From NCBI GenBank assembly GCA_025355725.1, contig JANXZC010000057.1:1-46252 (forward strand): DNA of 46,252 bases. The letters are read 5' to 3'. The notes below the pieces were generated by a model that made no database searches, was not told the DNA's origin, and worked only from the letters and a program-made list of their open reading frames with translations. A program made the translations under genes and the position numbers. Within the stretch, counting starts at the first letter, position 1. Every line of letters begins with the position of its first letter. Origin of the DNA: Syntrophus sp. (in: bacteria) (GTDB lineage Bacteria; Desulfobacterota; Syntrophia; Syntrophales; UBA8958). Positions 34,733 through 41,642 of the stretch are shown here, in pieces.

Positions 34733-34812
34733 TTCCGCTTCCAAATCAAAGCGCCATCTTCGTTGGCTTCGTCATCGGCTCCTCGATGCATTTCCATATG
34801 CGCCTGCGTCGG
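34732..34812 (+). repeat. Palindromic repeat family A, copy 3 (truncated, overlaps holA)
   Basis: ATTCCGCTTCCAAATCAAAG, ATCTTCGTTGGC, ATCGGCTCCTCGA and CGCCTGCGTCG follow in the same order as in copies 1 and 2; similarity stops near 34812. The first base belongs to the TAA stop of the NYN gene. On the minus strand the element supplies the final ~13 codons and the TGA stop of holA (34772-34774). Confidence 0.85.
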
Positions 34813-36205
34813 ATTTATCGAAGCAGAAGGAGAGGACGAAGCTCTCCAGCAGGAGATGGGCATCCCTGCCCGTGGTTTTCATCTGCAGGTCGAGGCGGGC
34901 AAGCTCCTGCAGGCACCTGATCAGGGCGGCGTCGGAAAAGCGATGGGCCCGTCGGCACGCCTGATAGACTACGTATGGATGCTCATCCGAAAGATCACCC
35001 AGGTCACCCTTATCCTCCCGGGCGCCGGCCAGGGCCTTTATCTCCGGGATGACCTGCCTCTGGAACTGACCGTAGTCCATTCCCTTCTGCCAGGAACGCA
35101 GCCGCCCGCTGTTTATGAAGATCCGGGCGTGAAGGAGAAAACGGATCTCCCTGACCAGCATAGACAAGACCACCAGGGGTTGTACACCTTGGTCCCCAAC
35201 CAGCTCTCTGAGTACGGTCAGTGCTTTGGGGGCCAATTTATCCCCCAGGGCGGTGGTAAGGTCAAAAACATTGTCTTCTTTTGTCTTACCGATTACCTGT
35301 TCGACATCCTCCCGCCGGATCTGGTTCCGCTCACCTGTGTAAGCCACCAGCTTTTCTAGGGCGCTGGTGGAAGAGGCCAGATCAAAACCGGTTTTTCTGC
35401 CCAAGGCAAGCCAGGCTTCGGGAACAAGAGATTTGCCGCTTCTTTCGAGCATTTCCCTGGTTTTATCCATCAGCAGGCTCTGTTGACGAGCTTCACCTTT
35501 GGCTGCCGAAAATTGGAGAACCCGGCCGGTCTCGGAGAGAATTTTTATCAGCCGCTTCCGTTTATCAACGCTTTCGGCCGTCAGAATAAGCACGTTCCCA
35601 TCCGGCAATCCAGACGTCAATAGTTCTTCCAGGCGGTCCGTGTCCGCTTTTCGCCGTTGCGGAAGGAGCTGCCGACCGATACAGATTTCCAGAACCCGGG
35701 GCAGCCATTTTTCCCGGTTTTCATCCCCCTCGCCATCCAGGACCCGGGTCCATTCTTCCCGGCTGATGCGCTTCCACCCGCCATCCCGCAAATCTTCGAG
35801 AGTCCAGCCGGCCATCCCCAGAAAGGCCATGAAATCCTTTGCCGCCCGCAGGGGATCTTTATCCAAATGTTCACGGACCTGTTGCAGAATTCGCAGGGGC
35901 TGCGGACGGGGTGAAAGAAATGCCGCCTGACGGACAACGACGACTTTATTGGCGGGAAGCAGGGGCGCTGCAATCAGTTCCTCACAGAGTTTGTCAACGT
36001 CCGTCTGGTCGGGCTCCATAAAAAACAGATTGAAAGCCCTGTCCCCTTCGGGAAGAATAGCAGCAATGATTTTGTTTAAGGCCTCCCGGATCTGGAACGC
36101 TTCCCCCCAGAGCAAATAGGAAGAAGCTATCTTTCCCGCTTTCAACTCACGGAGGACCTTTGCCAGATCATCGGCTGGGTTTTTTTTGTCAGAGTCCATA
36201 ATCAT
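34772..36205 (-). CDS. holA: DNA polymerase III, delta subunit, with an internal insertion
   Basis: The clamp-loader subunit that opens the beta clamp. The N-terminus SSYLLWGEAFQIREALNKII, the domain-II LPDGNVLILTAESVDKRKRLIK and the C-terminal helical domain (QPLVVLSMLVREIRFLLHAR) identify it. At 477 residues it is about 130 longer than usual (~340). Most of the excess is a block near residues 98-190 (from PQPLRILQQVREHLD to CIGRQLLPQRRKAD), inserted between the Walker-like domain and domain II. The last ~13 residues (SDAGAYGNASRSR) and the stop are encoded by the family A repeat. Start: ATG 36205 (AGGG 4 bases upstream) or ATG 36199. Confidence 0.9.
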   Translation of the reverse strand: MIMDSDKKNPADDLAKVLRELKAGKIASSYLLWGEAFQIREALNKIIAAILPEGDRAFNLFFMEPDQTDVDKLCEELIAAPLLPANKVVVVRQAAFLSPRPQPLRILQQVREHLDKDPLRAAKDFMAFLGMAGWTLEDLRDGGWKRISREEWTRVLDGEGDENREKWLPRVLEICIGRQLLPQRRKADTDRLEELLTSGLPDGNVLILTAESVDKRKRLIKILSETGRVLQFSAAKGEARQQSLLMDKTREMLERSGKSLVPEAWLALGRKTGFDLASSTSALEKLVAYTGERNQIRREDVEQVIGKTKEDNVFDLTTALGDKLAPKALTVLRELVGDQGVQPLVVLSMLVREIRFLLHARIFINSGRLRSWQKGMDYGQFQRQVIPEIKALAGAREDKGDLGDLSDEHPYVVYQACRRAHRFSDAALIRCLQELARLDLQMKTTGRDAHLLLESFVLSFCFDKSDAGAYGNASRSR

Positions 36206-36331
36206 GATCCCTGGGTCACATTATCCCATCCCCCTCGAAGAGGGAGGAATATCAATATGTTCCCTCTCCGGAGAGATGGTCCCCTTTCCCGAAGGGACGA
36301 AGATAATTATTATTGGCGAGGGTGGGAACCT

Positions 36332-36985
36332 TTAGACAATGATAAACTTCTTGATGTGCCTGACAACCTCTTCCGGGTCATCGATGACCTGGAAAAAATC
36401 GAGATCATCCTTTCCGATCATCAGTTCCCGCATCATGGTCTCTTTCATCCAGTCAATAAGACCCTTCCAATACTCGCTCCCCATGAGAATCACGGGGAAA
36501 CTTTTGATCCGTTTCGTCTGGATGAGGGTCAGGGCTTCAAAGAGCTCGTCGAGGGTGCCGAAGCCGCCGGGAAGGATGACATAGGCCATGGCGTACTTGA
36601 CAAACATGACCTTGCGGATAAAAAAATATTTATAATCGATGTGGACATTTGCGTAAGGATTGGGCTTCTGTTCAAAGGGCAGGCGGATGTTCATGCCCAC
36701 GGACTTCCCGCCCCCCTCGGCCGCCCCCTTGTTGGCGGCCTCCATGATTCCCGGGCCGCCCCCGGTGATTACACTAAAGCCCTCCTGGGCGAGCCGCCGC
36801 GCCAGAACCACCGTTTTTTCGTAATACGGGTCCCCAGGCTTGACTCGCGCCGAACCAAAGATGCTTATCGCATGATTGATCCCCGACAGGGTCTCAATGG
36901 CGTCGACAAACTCCGCCATAATACGGAATATACGCCACGATTCCTGAACCGTCAGGGCATCGACGAGATATTGTTTTTCTTCCAA
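36332..36985 (-). CDS. LOG-family protein (TIGR00730-like, putative nucleotide phosphoribohydrolase)
   Basis: A 217-residue Rossmann-fold protein. ISIFGSARVKPGDPYYE opens the fold, and the diagnostic GGGPGIMEAANKGAAEGGGKSVG and PGGFGTLDELFEALTLIQT motifs follow. These are the substrate-binding and catalytic motifs of LONELY GUY cytokinin-activating enzymes and bacterial PpnN-like nucleosidases, formerly misnamed lysine decarboxylases. The start is TTG at 36985, only 3 bases after the rpsU stop, with a GAAGGA site inside rpsU, so translation is coupled to S21 production. Confidence 0.9.
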   Translation of the reverse strand: MEEKQYLVDALTVQESWRIFRIMAEFVDAIETLSGINHAISIFGSARVKPGDPYYEKTVVLARRLAQEGFSVITGGGPGIMEAANKGAAEGGGKSVGMNIRLPFEQKPNPYANVHIDYKYFFIRKVMFVKYAMAYVILPGGFGTLDELFEALTLIQTKRIKSFPVILMGSEYWKGLIDWMKETMMRELMIGKDDLDFFQVIDDPEEVVRHIKKFIIV

Positions 36986-36988
36986 AGC

Positions 36989-37186
36989 TTACGAAGATTT
37001 CCTTCTCTGAACCTTTGCCATACGCCGTCTTGCTTCAATAGCCTTTCTTTTCTTCCGTACAGAAGGCTTCTCGTATGCGCGACGCAACTTCAACTCCTTG
37101 AACAAACCGCTTTTAGAAAGCTTGTTCTTAAGAATCTTTAGGGCCTTTTCGACGTCATTGTCAAATACCTTTACTTCCAATATCAC
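36989..37186 (-). CDS. rpsU: 30S ribosomal protein S21
   Basis: A 65-residue basic protein, ILEVKVFDNDVEKALKILKNK then FKELKLRRAYEKPSVRKKRK, typical of bS21, which sits near the mRNA exit and helps initiation. The start is GTG at 37186 with AAAGGA 5 bases upstream. It lies between hisC and the LOG gene, not in the common rpsU-dnaG-rpoD order. Confidence 0.96.
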   Translation of the reverse strand: MILEVKVFDNDVEKALKILKNKLSKSGLFKELKLRRAYEKPSVRKKRKAIEARRRMAKVQRRKSS

Positions 37187-37268
37187 CAGTCCTTTCTATC
37201 CACTTATCATTACTTTCTTCTTCACAGAACCCTCTTTTCATCTTGCCCGACAGAGGGCGCAAAAAAAG

Positions 37269-37282
37269 GGCGGTACGGCGCC
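37269..37282 (-). terminator. Weak terminator-like hairpin after hisC
   Basis: On the minus strand a short GGCG/CGCC stem is followed by CTTTTTTTG (complement of 37261-37268). The stem is only four pairs, so termination would be inefficient. Confidence 0.3.
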
Positions 37283-37333
37283 TTCACATCTTGCTTGTGC
37301 CGTGACCTACCCCTTGTTGTTACTAATATTAAA

Positions 37334-38422
37334 TCACACCCCTTGCTTTGCGATAAATTCCTGAAGTACCCTTAAAAACTCTTTGTTTTCTTCGGGATTC
37401 CCCACGGTAACCCGCATGCAGTCACGCAAATCACCGAGGACGGGGAGATTCTTGATGAGAATCCCCTGATCAAGAAGGAACTCGTATATACGATATGAAT
37501 CAAAATCGCAACAAAAAAATAAGAAATTTGCATCGGACCTCATGGGTCGAATCCCCTTCATGCCGGCAAGGCGTGAAAAGAGAAGTTCCCGGTCTGCTCT
37601 CACCCGGTCCGACTGATCTTTAAAAATCTGCTCATTATCCAGATAGAAGGTTGCCATTATTTGGGAGAGGCTATTGATATTATAGGGAAGCCTGACTTTA
37701 TTCAATTCCCCAACCAGGGTCCGGGAACCCATCAAAAATCCGACCCTGATGGCAGCAAGGCCCAGTTTGGAGGCGGTTCTCAGGATCACCAAATTGTCAT
37801 ACTTCTTCAGCATGGGTATAAATGTCTTCCTGGAAAAGGGGAAATAGGCCTCGTCAATCACCACAACCCCCTGGGAGGCCTTGATTATCTCCTCAACTTT
37901 CCCCTCGTCAAAACATTTCCCCGTCGGATTGTTGGGATAGCTCAGAAATGTCAGGACAGGATTATCCTTCCTGATGACCGCCAGCATGGCTTCGAGGTCC
38001 AGATCGAATCTGTCGTCGAGAGGGACCTCTATGACCCGGCAACCGCAATTCAGGGCGATGATACGGTACATGACGAAGGTCGGGAAAGGTGCCAGGACCG
38101 TTGCGGAAGGGCCGGAAAGGGTCGTACAGAGCATCTGGATGAGTTCATCCGATCCATTGCCCACAATAATCTCCTCCGCCGGCACATCGAGATGGGCCGC
38201 CATACGCGCACGCAAGGTGGGCGACCCGGCCTCGGGATAGCGATTAAGCTCGACGTTTTTTAATCTTTCCATCAGGGCGCCCCGAATGTCTTCCGGCAAC
38301 ACATAGGGGTTTTCCATAGCGTCGAGCTTGACGGGACAGGACAGTTCTTCCACAGCGTAGGCCCGTTGCTCCAAAATCTCTTTTCTGATTAAGCGGCTGA
38401 TATCCATACTATATCTTGCCAT
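37334..38422 (-). CDS. hisC: Histidinol-phosphate aminotransferase
   Basis: A 362-residue fold-type I PLP aminotransferase. LDAMENPYVLPEDIR matches the N-terminal HisC motif, NRYPEAGSPTLRARMA and VGNGSDELIQMLC follow, YPNNPTGKCFDEG is the conserved loop, VVIDEAYFPFS holds the PLP aspartate, and the Schiff-base lysine lies in RTASKLGLAAIRVGFLMG. It converts imidazole acetol phosphate and glutamate to histidinol phosphate; related enzymes act on aromatic amino acids. No other his genes lie nearby. ATG at 38422 with GGAAGAG upstream, just after a strong hairpin. Confidence 0.92.
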   Translation of the reverse strand: MARYSMDISRLIRKEILEQRAYAVEELSCPVKLDAMENPYVLPEDIRGALMERLKNVELNRYPEAGSPTLRARMAAHLDVPAEEIIVGNGSDELIQMLCTTLSGPSATVLAPFPTFVMYRIIALNCGCRVIEVPLDDRFDLDLEAMLAVIRKDNPVLTFLSYPNNPTGKCFDEGKVEEIIKASQGVVVIDEAYFPFSRKTFIPMLKKYDNLVILRTASKLGLAAIRVGFLMGSRTLVGELNKVRLPYNINSLSQIMATFYLDNEQIFKDQSDRVRADRELLFSRLAGMKGIRPMRSDANFLFFCCDFDSYRIYEFLLDQGILIKNLPVLGDLRDCMRVTVGNPEENKEFLRVLQEFIAKQGV

Positions 38423-38430
38423 TCTCTTCC

Positions 38431-38455
38431 GGGGGCACCATTAAATGGTGTCCCC
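38431..38455. repeat. 12-bp-arm hairpin between lplA-like gene and hisC
   Basis: GGGGGCACCATT and AATGGTGTCCCC pair across a single central A with one G-T pair. The hairpin fills the 33-bp gap between the two genes, starting right after the upstream stop and ending next to the hisC ribosome site, so it could stabilise the mRNA or hide that site. The sequence resembles small palindromes mobilised by Y1 transposases. Confidence 0.6.
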
Positions 38456-39328
38456 TTACATGTCCCCGACGTTATGCGTTTCGTCATTCCGGCGGGGGAA
38501 ACTTGCCGCAAGATCTTTATATTTTGTTGCTACCAGATGATCTTTCAATTTTTCTTCCTCCGGCGTCAGCGACCCTTCGGCAAGAGAAACCTGCCACCCG
38601 GTTTGAAAGGCCGCGATAAAACTTTTGCAGACATCCTCCCCCGTTACGGACCGGGGAAGGTGTTCATAGAGAGAGGTCACTTTCTCTCGCAGGGCTTGCA
38701 CCTGCCTTGCCCGTGGTTCCCAGTGGGGCAGCGTGACATCGCAGGTCTTTTCGGGATCAAAGTTCATCAGCAGGGATCCCTGCTGCAAAAACACGCCTCG
38801 GGACCTCATCTGGGCACTGCCGCATATTTTCCTTCTCTTCACCAGCAGTTCATGGAGGGAGGGCACGGAGAAACACGAGGCGTCCGGTGAGCCTTTTCCC
38901 GACTCCATCACCGGTTCTTTCCACGGCTCCCTTCCTTCTGCCGCTAAAATCGCCTCCACACCGAGATTATGCAATCCCCGAACAAGACACTGACTGATTA
39001 CCCGATATGTCTCCAAAATGGTGGGGGGAAAAAGAGAAGTATTTTCAGCAGCAATGACAGCATAGGTCAGATCATCGTCATGATAAACCGCCTTGCCGCC
39101 CGTAGGACGCCGGACAACGGTTACGCCGCCTTTCCGGCAAGCATCCAGGTCGATTTCCCGATCGATATGCTGAAAATGACCGATCGTAACAGCGGGTGAC
39201 AGCCACCCGTAAAGGCGTATCGTCGGCGGTCCTCCCGATCTTTGGACCTCCCTGAAAATGGCCTCGTCGATGGCCATGTTTTCCCGGGGAGGGTATCTAT
39301 GGAAAGGCACAAGCCGCCACACCGCCAA
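38456..39328 (-). CDS. Lipoate-protein ligase A family protein
   Basis: A 290-residue member of the biotin/lipoate ligase fold (BPL_LplA_LipB). WRLVPFHRYPPRENMAIDEA, the lipoate-loop motif VVRRPTGGKAVYHDDDLTYA and the QQGSLLMNFDPEK lysine region equivalent are present. It lacks a full C-terminal accessory domain, like LplA/LipM-type octanoyl- or lipoyl-transferases. It follows gcvH after 6 bases, so GcvH is its likely target. Whether it uses free lipoate plus ATP or octanoyl-ACP cannot be read from sequence. Confidence 0.87.
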   Translation of the reverse strand: MAVWRLVPFHRYPPRENMAIDEAIFREVQRSGGPPTIRLYGWLSPAVTIGHFQHIDREIDLDACRKGGVTVVRRPTGGKAVYHDDDLTYAVIAAENTSLFPPTILETYRVISQCLVRGLHNLGVEAILAAEGREPWKEPVMESGKGSPDASCFSVPSLHELLVKRRKICGSAQMRSRGVFLQQGSLLMNFDPEKTCDVTLPHWEPRARQVQALREKVTSLYEHLPRSVTGEDVCKSFIAAFQTGWQVSLAEGSLTPEEEKLKDHLVATKYKDLAASFPRRNDETHNVGDM

Positions 39329-39334
39329 ACGGCC

Positions 39335-39733
39335 CTATTCTCCTTCCACTTCCTGAAGGATGAAATCGTGATAGCCCCGGGAGTCAAGAAGATCGTCCAG
39401 TTCGTCGAGGTCATTGATTTCCACGACGACCATCCACCCCGTATCATGAGGATCGCTGTTGACGATGCCGATATCATCAATGAGATCCTCGTTTACGTTG
39501 ATCACATTTCCGGTCAAGGGAGAAATAAGTTCGACGGTTCCTTTGGCAGCTTCGATAGCGCCGAAGGGCTCATCTCTTTCCACTTCCGAATCGATCTCGG
39601 GAAGCTCTATGGAATGTACCTCCCCAAGCCTCTCCTGGGCCAGATCAGTGATCCCGATAGTGGCCAGGTCGCCTTCTACCCTGACCCATACATGCTCACG
39701 ACTGTAGAGCAAATCATCTGGAAAAACCTTCAT
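39335..39733 (-). CDS. gcvH: Glycine cleavage system H-like lipoyl carrier protein
   Basis: A 132-residue lipoyl-domain protein. YSREHVWVRVEGDLATIGIT is the GcvH N-terminus and FGAIEAAKGTVELISPLTG contains the lipoylated lysine, Lys64. GcvH shuttles the aminomethyl group between P and T proteins, but no gcvT or gcvP is in the window; it is paired with a lipoate ligase instead. In some anaerobes GcvH-like carriers serve other lipoate chemistry. The ATG at 39733 lies 31 bases after the peptidase gene. Confidence 0.92.
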   Translation of the reverse strand: MKVFPDDLLYSREHVWVRVEGDLATIGITDLAQERLGEVHSIELPEIDSEVERDEPFGAIEAAKGTVELISPLTGNVINVNEDLIDDIGIVNSDPHDTGWMVVVEINDLDELDDLLDSRGYHDFILQEVEGE

Positions 39734-39763
39734 AATCAGTGCACCCTTAGTCTCATTTATTTA

Positions 39764-40849
39764 TTAAAGTATCTTCAGTTCCTTTGACATTTTTGTTAAA
39801 ATGTCACAACCATTTTCCTTCACCAGCACCATGTCTTCGATACGCACACCCCAAAGACCCGGGAGGTAAATACCGGGCTCAATCGTCACCACCATGCCCG
39901 TTTCCAGGACCTGATCGGACAGGGCAGACAGCCTTGGGGCCTCGTGAACATCCAGCCCGACGCCGTGACCCGTGCCATGGGAAAAGTGCAGCCCATACCC
40001 ATTTTTATCGATAACCTGCCTGGCAATCCGGTCAATCTCCCGGCAGGCTGCCCCCGCTCTCACCGCTTCAATCGCCCGGTCATGGGCGTCTTTCACAATG
40101 GCATAAACTTCCCGAAACTTCGCGTCGGCCCCGCCCAAGACAAAGGTACAGGTTTCGTCCGAGCGGTATCCTCCATGGACGGCCCCGAAATCCATAACGA
40201 CAGCGTCTCCGTCCTCGAGCTTTCGCGATCCCGGCCGGGCATGGGGAAGAGCGGCATTGGTCCCCGAGGCAACAATGGTGGAAAAAGACGCTTCTTCGGA
40301 ACCGAGGGCGCGCATGCGGTAATCCATTTCCAGGGCGATCGTCCTTTCCTCAACCCCCGGACGCATCAGCTCTATCACCTGCAAGAGAGCCTCGGTGGCA
40401 ATGTCCACCGCCTTGCGCAGGAGCAAGACTTCCTGACCATCCTTGACGCTCCGGAGCCCGTTGAGGGCCTCCGTCAGGGGTATAAGCAGGCCTGGCGCCA
40501 GTTTCCCCCGCAGCTTTTCGTGGAGTTCAACGGAAAGGGCTGCTGCTTCGAAACCTGCCCGCTTTACCTCTCTCTCCCCAAGGGCCGACACGATACCGCC
40601 GATCTTGTCGCGATATCGGACGACTTCGCTTTGGGGCGCTTCTTCCCCGGCCTGGGTAATATAGCGCCCATCCACAAGGAGGACGCCCTTATTGGGGAGG
40701 AGAATAAAAACACCATCACTGCCCGTAAACCCCGTCAGATAACGGATATTCTTCATCTCAAAGAACAAGACGGCGTCAATGCCAAGGTGGGGAAACCCTT
40801 TCTGAAGACGGGCAAGCCGCTGCCGATAAACCGTTGCCTCACCCCCCAT
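39764..40849 (-). CDS. Xaa-Pro aminopeptidase (M24 family)
   Basis: A 361-residue M24 metallopeptidase with a creatinase-like N-domain. The metal ligands are visible: VMDFGAVHGGYRSDETCTFV (two Asp), HGTGHGVGLDVHEAP (His), TIEPGIYLPG (Glu) and the final RIEDMVLV (Glu). It removes N-terminal residues preceding proline, or cleaves Xaa-Pro dipeptides. The ATG at 40849 overlaps the end of the upstream TPR gene by 11 bases, indicating coupling. Confidence 0.93.
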   Translation of the reverse strand: MGGEATVYRQRLARLQKGFPHLGIDAVLFFEMKNIRYLTGFTGSDGVFILLPNKGVLLVDGRYITQAGEEAPQSEVVRYRDKIGGIVSALGEREVKRAGFEAAALSVELHEKLRGKLAPGLLIPLTEALNGLRSVKDGQEVLLLRKAVDIATEALLQVIELMRPGVEERTIALEMDYRMRALGSEEASFSTIVASGTNAALPHARPGSRKLEDGDAVVMDFGAVHGGYRSDETCTFVLGGADAKFREVYAIVKDAHDRAIEAVRAGAACREIDRIARQVIDKNGYGLHFSHGTGHGVGLDVHEAPRLSALSDQVLETGMVVTIEPGIYLPGLWGVRIEDMVLVKENGCDILTKMSKELKIL

Positions 40850-41516
40850 CTTGGCGTTCCATATTCAGATTGTTCAACCACCGCGACAGTTCATGCACAA
40901 CCGTGGTTTTTTTGTCAATAGGAAGATCAATTATTTTTTCTCTTAATAGCGCCAGCACTTCATCCAGCTGCTGCTGGGCCTCTTTATGGTTCGGGTCCCG
41001 CGCCAGAATCGCCGCCAGAATATCCCGGGCCCCTTCATGGTGTCCCTGACGGATATATAGATCGGCCATGGTCAAGGTCTGGAAATCAGCGCCGAGGTCG
41101 GGGGGCCGGTCCTGTGAATCTTCATCCTCCGGAATATCATCCTCAGCGCCTTCATCAACAGGCCACAGGGCCTCTACATAAGCCGCATCGTCGGTTGACA
41201 GGGTCGCGCTTTTTTTATAAAAAACTTGAGCTTGATCTTCGTCTCCCTGTTGCAGATAGACGTCACCGAAGTTTTTGAACAATTGGGACAGTTCGCTGTT
41301 TACAGTATCCAACCTTGCCAGATAGTTTCTGGCCTCTTCGACATTGCCCATCCCCAAGCACGACTGACAGGCAATGACGGTCGCCGGAATGTCGTCAGGA
41401 TTGGCAATCAGCCTTTCCTTAGCCAGATTCAAGGACAGGGGGTACTGTCCATTGCCCATGTAATCACGGGCCTGTCTGCGGAAGTCCGGCGGGCCGCTCA
41501 TAGAATAAACTCGCAT
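40839..41516 (-). CDS. TPR-containing protein
   Basis: A 225-residue soluble protein with helical repeats: MGNGQYPLSLNLAKERLIAN, ACQSCLGMGNVEEARNYLAR, FKNFGDVYLQQGDEDQAQVF and ADLYIRQGHHEGARDILAAI. An acidic linker (EGAEDDIPEDEDSQD) separates the repeats, and a short C-terminal helix ends the protein. No enzyme motif is visible; it is a likely scaffold. The ATG at 41516 is chosen; MSGPP at residue 6 is an alternative. A TTGACA lies upstream (41580-41585, minus) with only a poor -10. It overlaps the peptidase gene and follows the pilus ATPase gene on the same strand. Confidence 0.8.
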   Translation of the reverse strand: MRVYSMSGPPDFRRQARDYMGNGQYPLSLNLAKERLIANPDDIPATVIACQSCLGMGNVEEARNYLARLDTVNSELSQLFKNFGDVYLQQGDEDQAQVFYKKSATLSTDDAAYVEALWPVDEGAEDDIPEDEDSQDRPPDLGADFQTLTMADLYIRQGHHEGARDILAAILARDPNHKEAQQQLDEVLALLREKIIDLPIDKKTTVVHELSRWLNNLNMERQDGG

Positions 41517-41594
41517 ATCTTGTTGTTTTTACAAAGCATATAGCAAATGACGAGTCACGCTAACATAGCACCCATAACGTGTCAAGAAGAGAAT

Positions 41595-41609
41595 GGAAAT
41601 ATCATTTCC
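41595..41609 (-). terminator. Possible terminator after the PilB/GspE gene
   Basis: GGAAAT and ATTTCC pair around a 3-base loop, followed on the minus strand by ATTCTCTTCTTG. The stem is short and AT-rich, so this is a weak call. Confidence 0.3.
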
Positions 41610-41623
41610 TTATCTTTATTAGG

Positions 41624-41642
41624 GTTTGATTTGGAAATGGAA
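41624..41642 (-). repeat. Solo terminal remnant of repeat family A
   Basis: On the minus strand TTCCATTTCCAAATCAAAC follows directly after the TAG stop of the ATPase gene. It matches the terminal repeat of family A (TTCCGTTTCCAAATCAAAG in copy 2) at 17 of 19 positions; the body of the element is missing. Confidence 0.6.

Noticed and set aside
36264-36298. CTCTCCGGAGAG palindrome and nearby GTCCC/GGGAC pairing after the LOG gene
   Set aside because: Short, no T-run on the minus strand, and not convincingly placed as a terminator; holA continues on the same strand.
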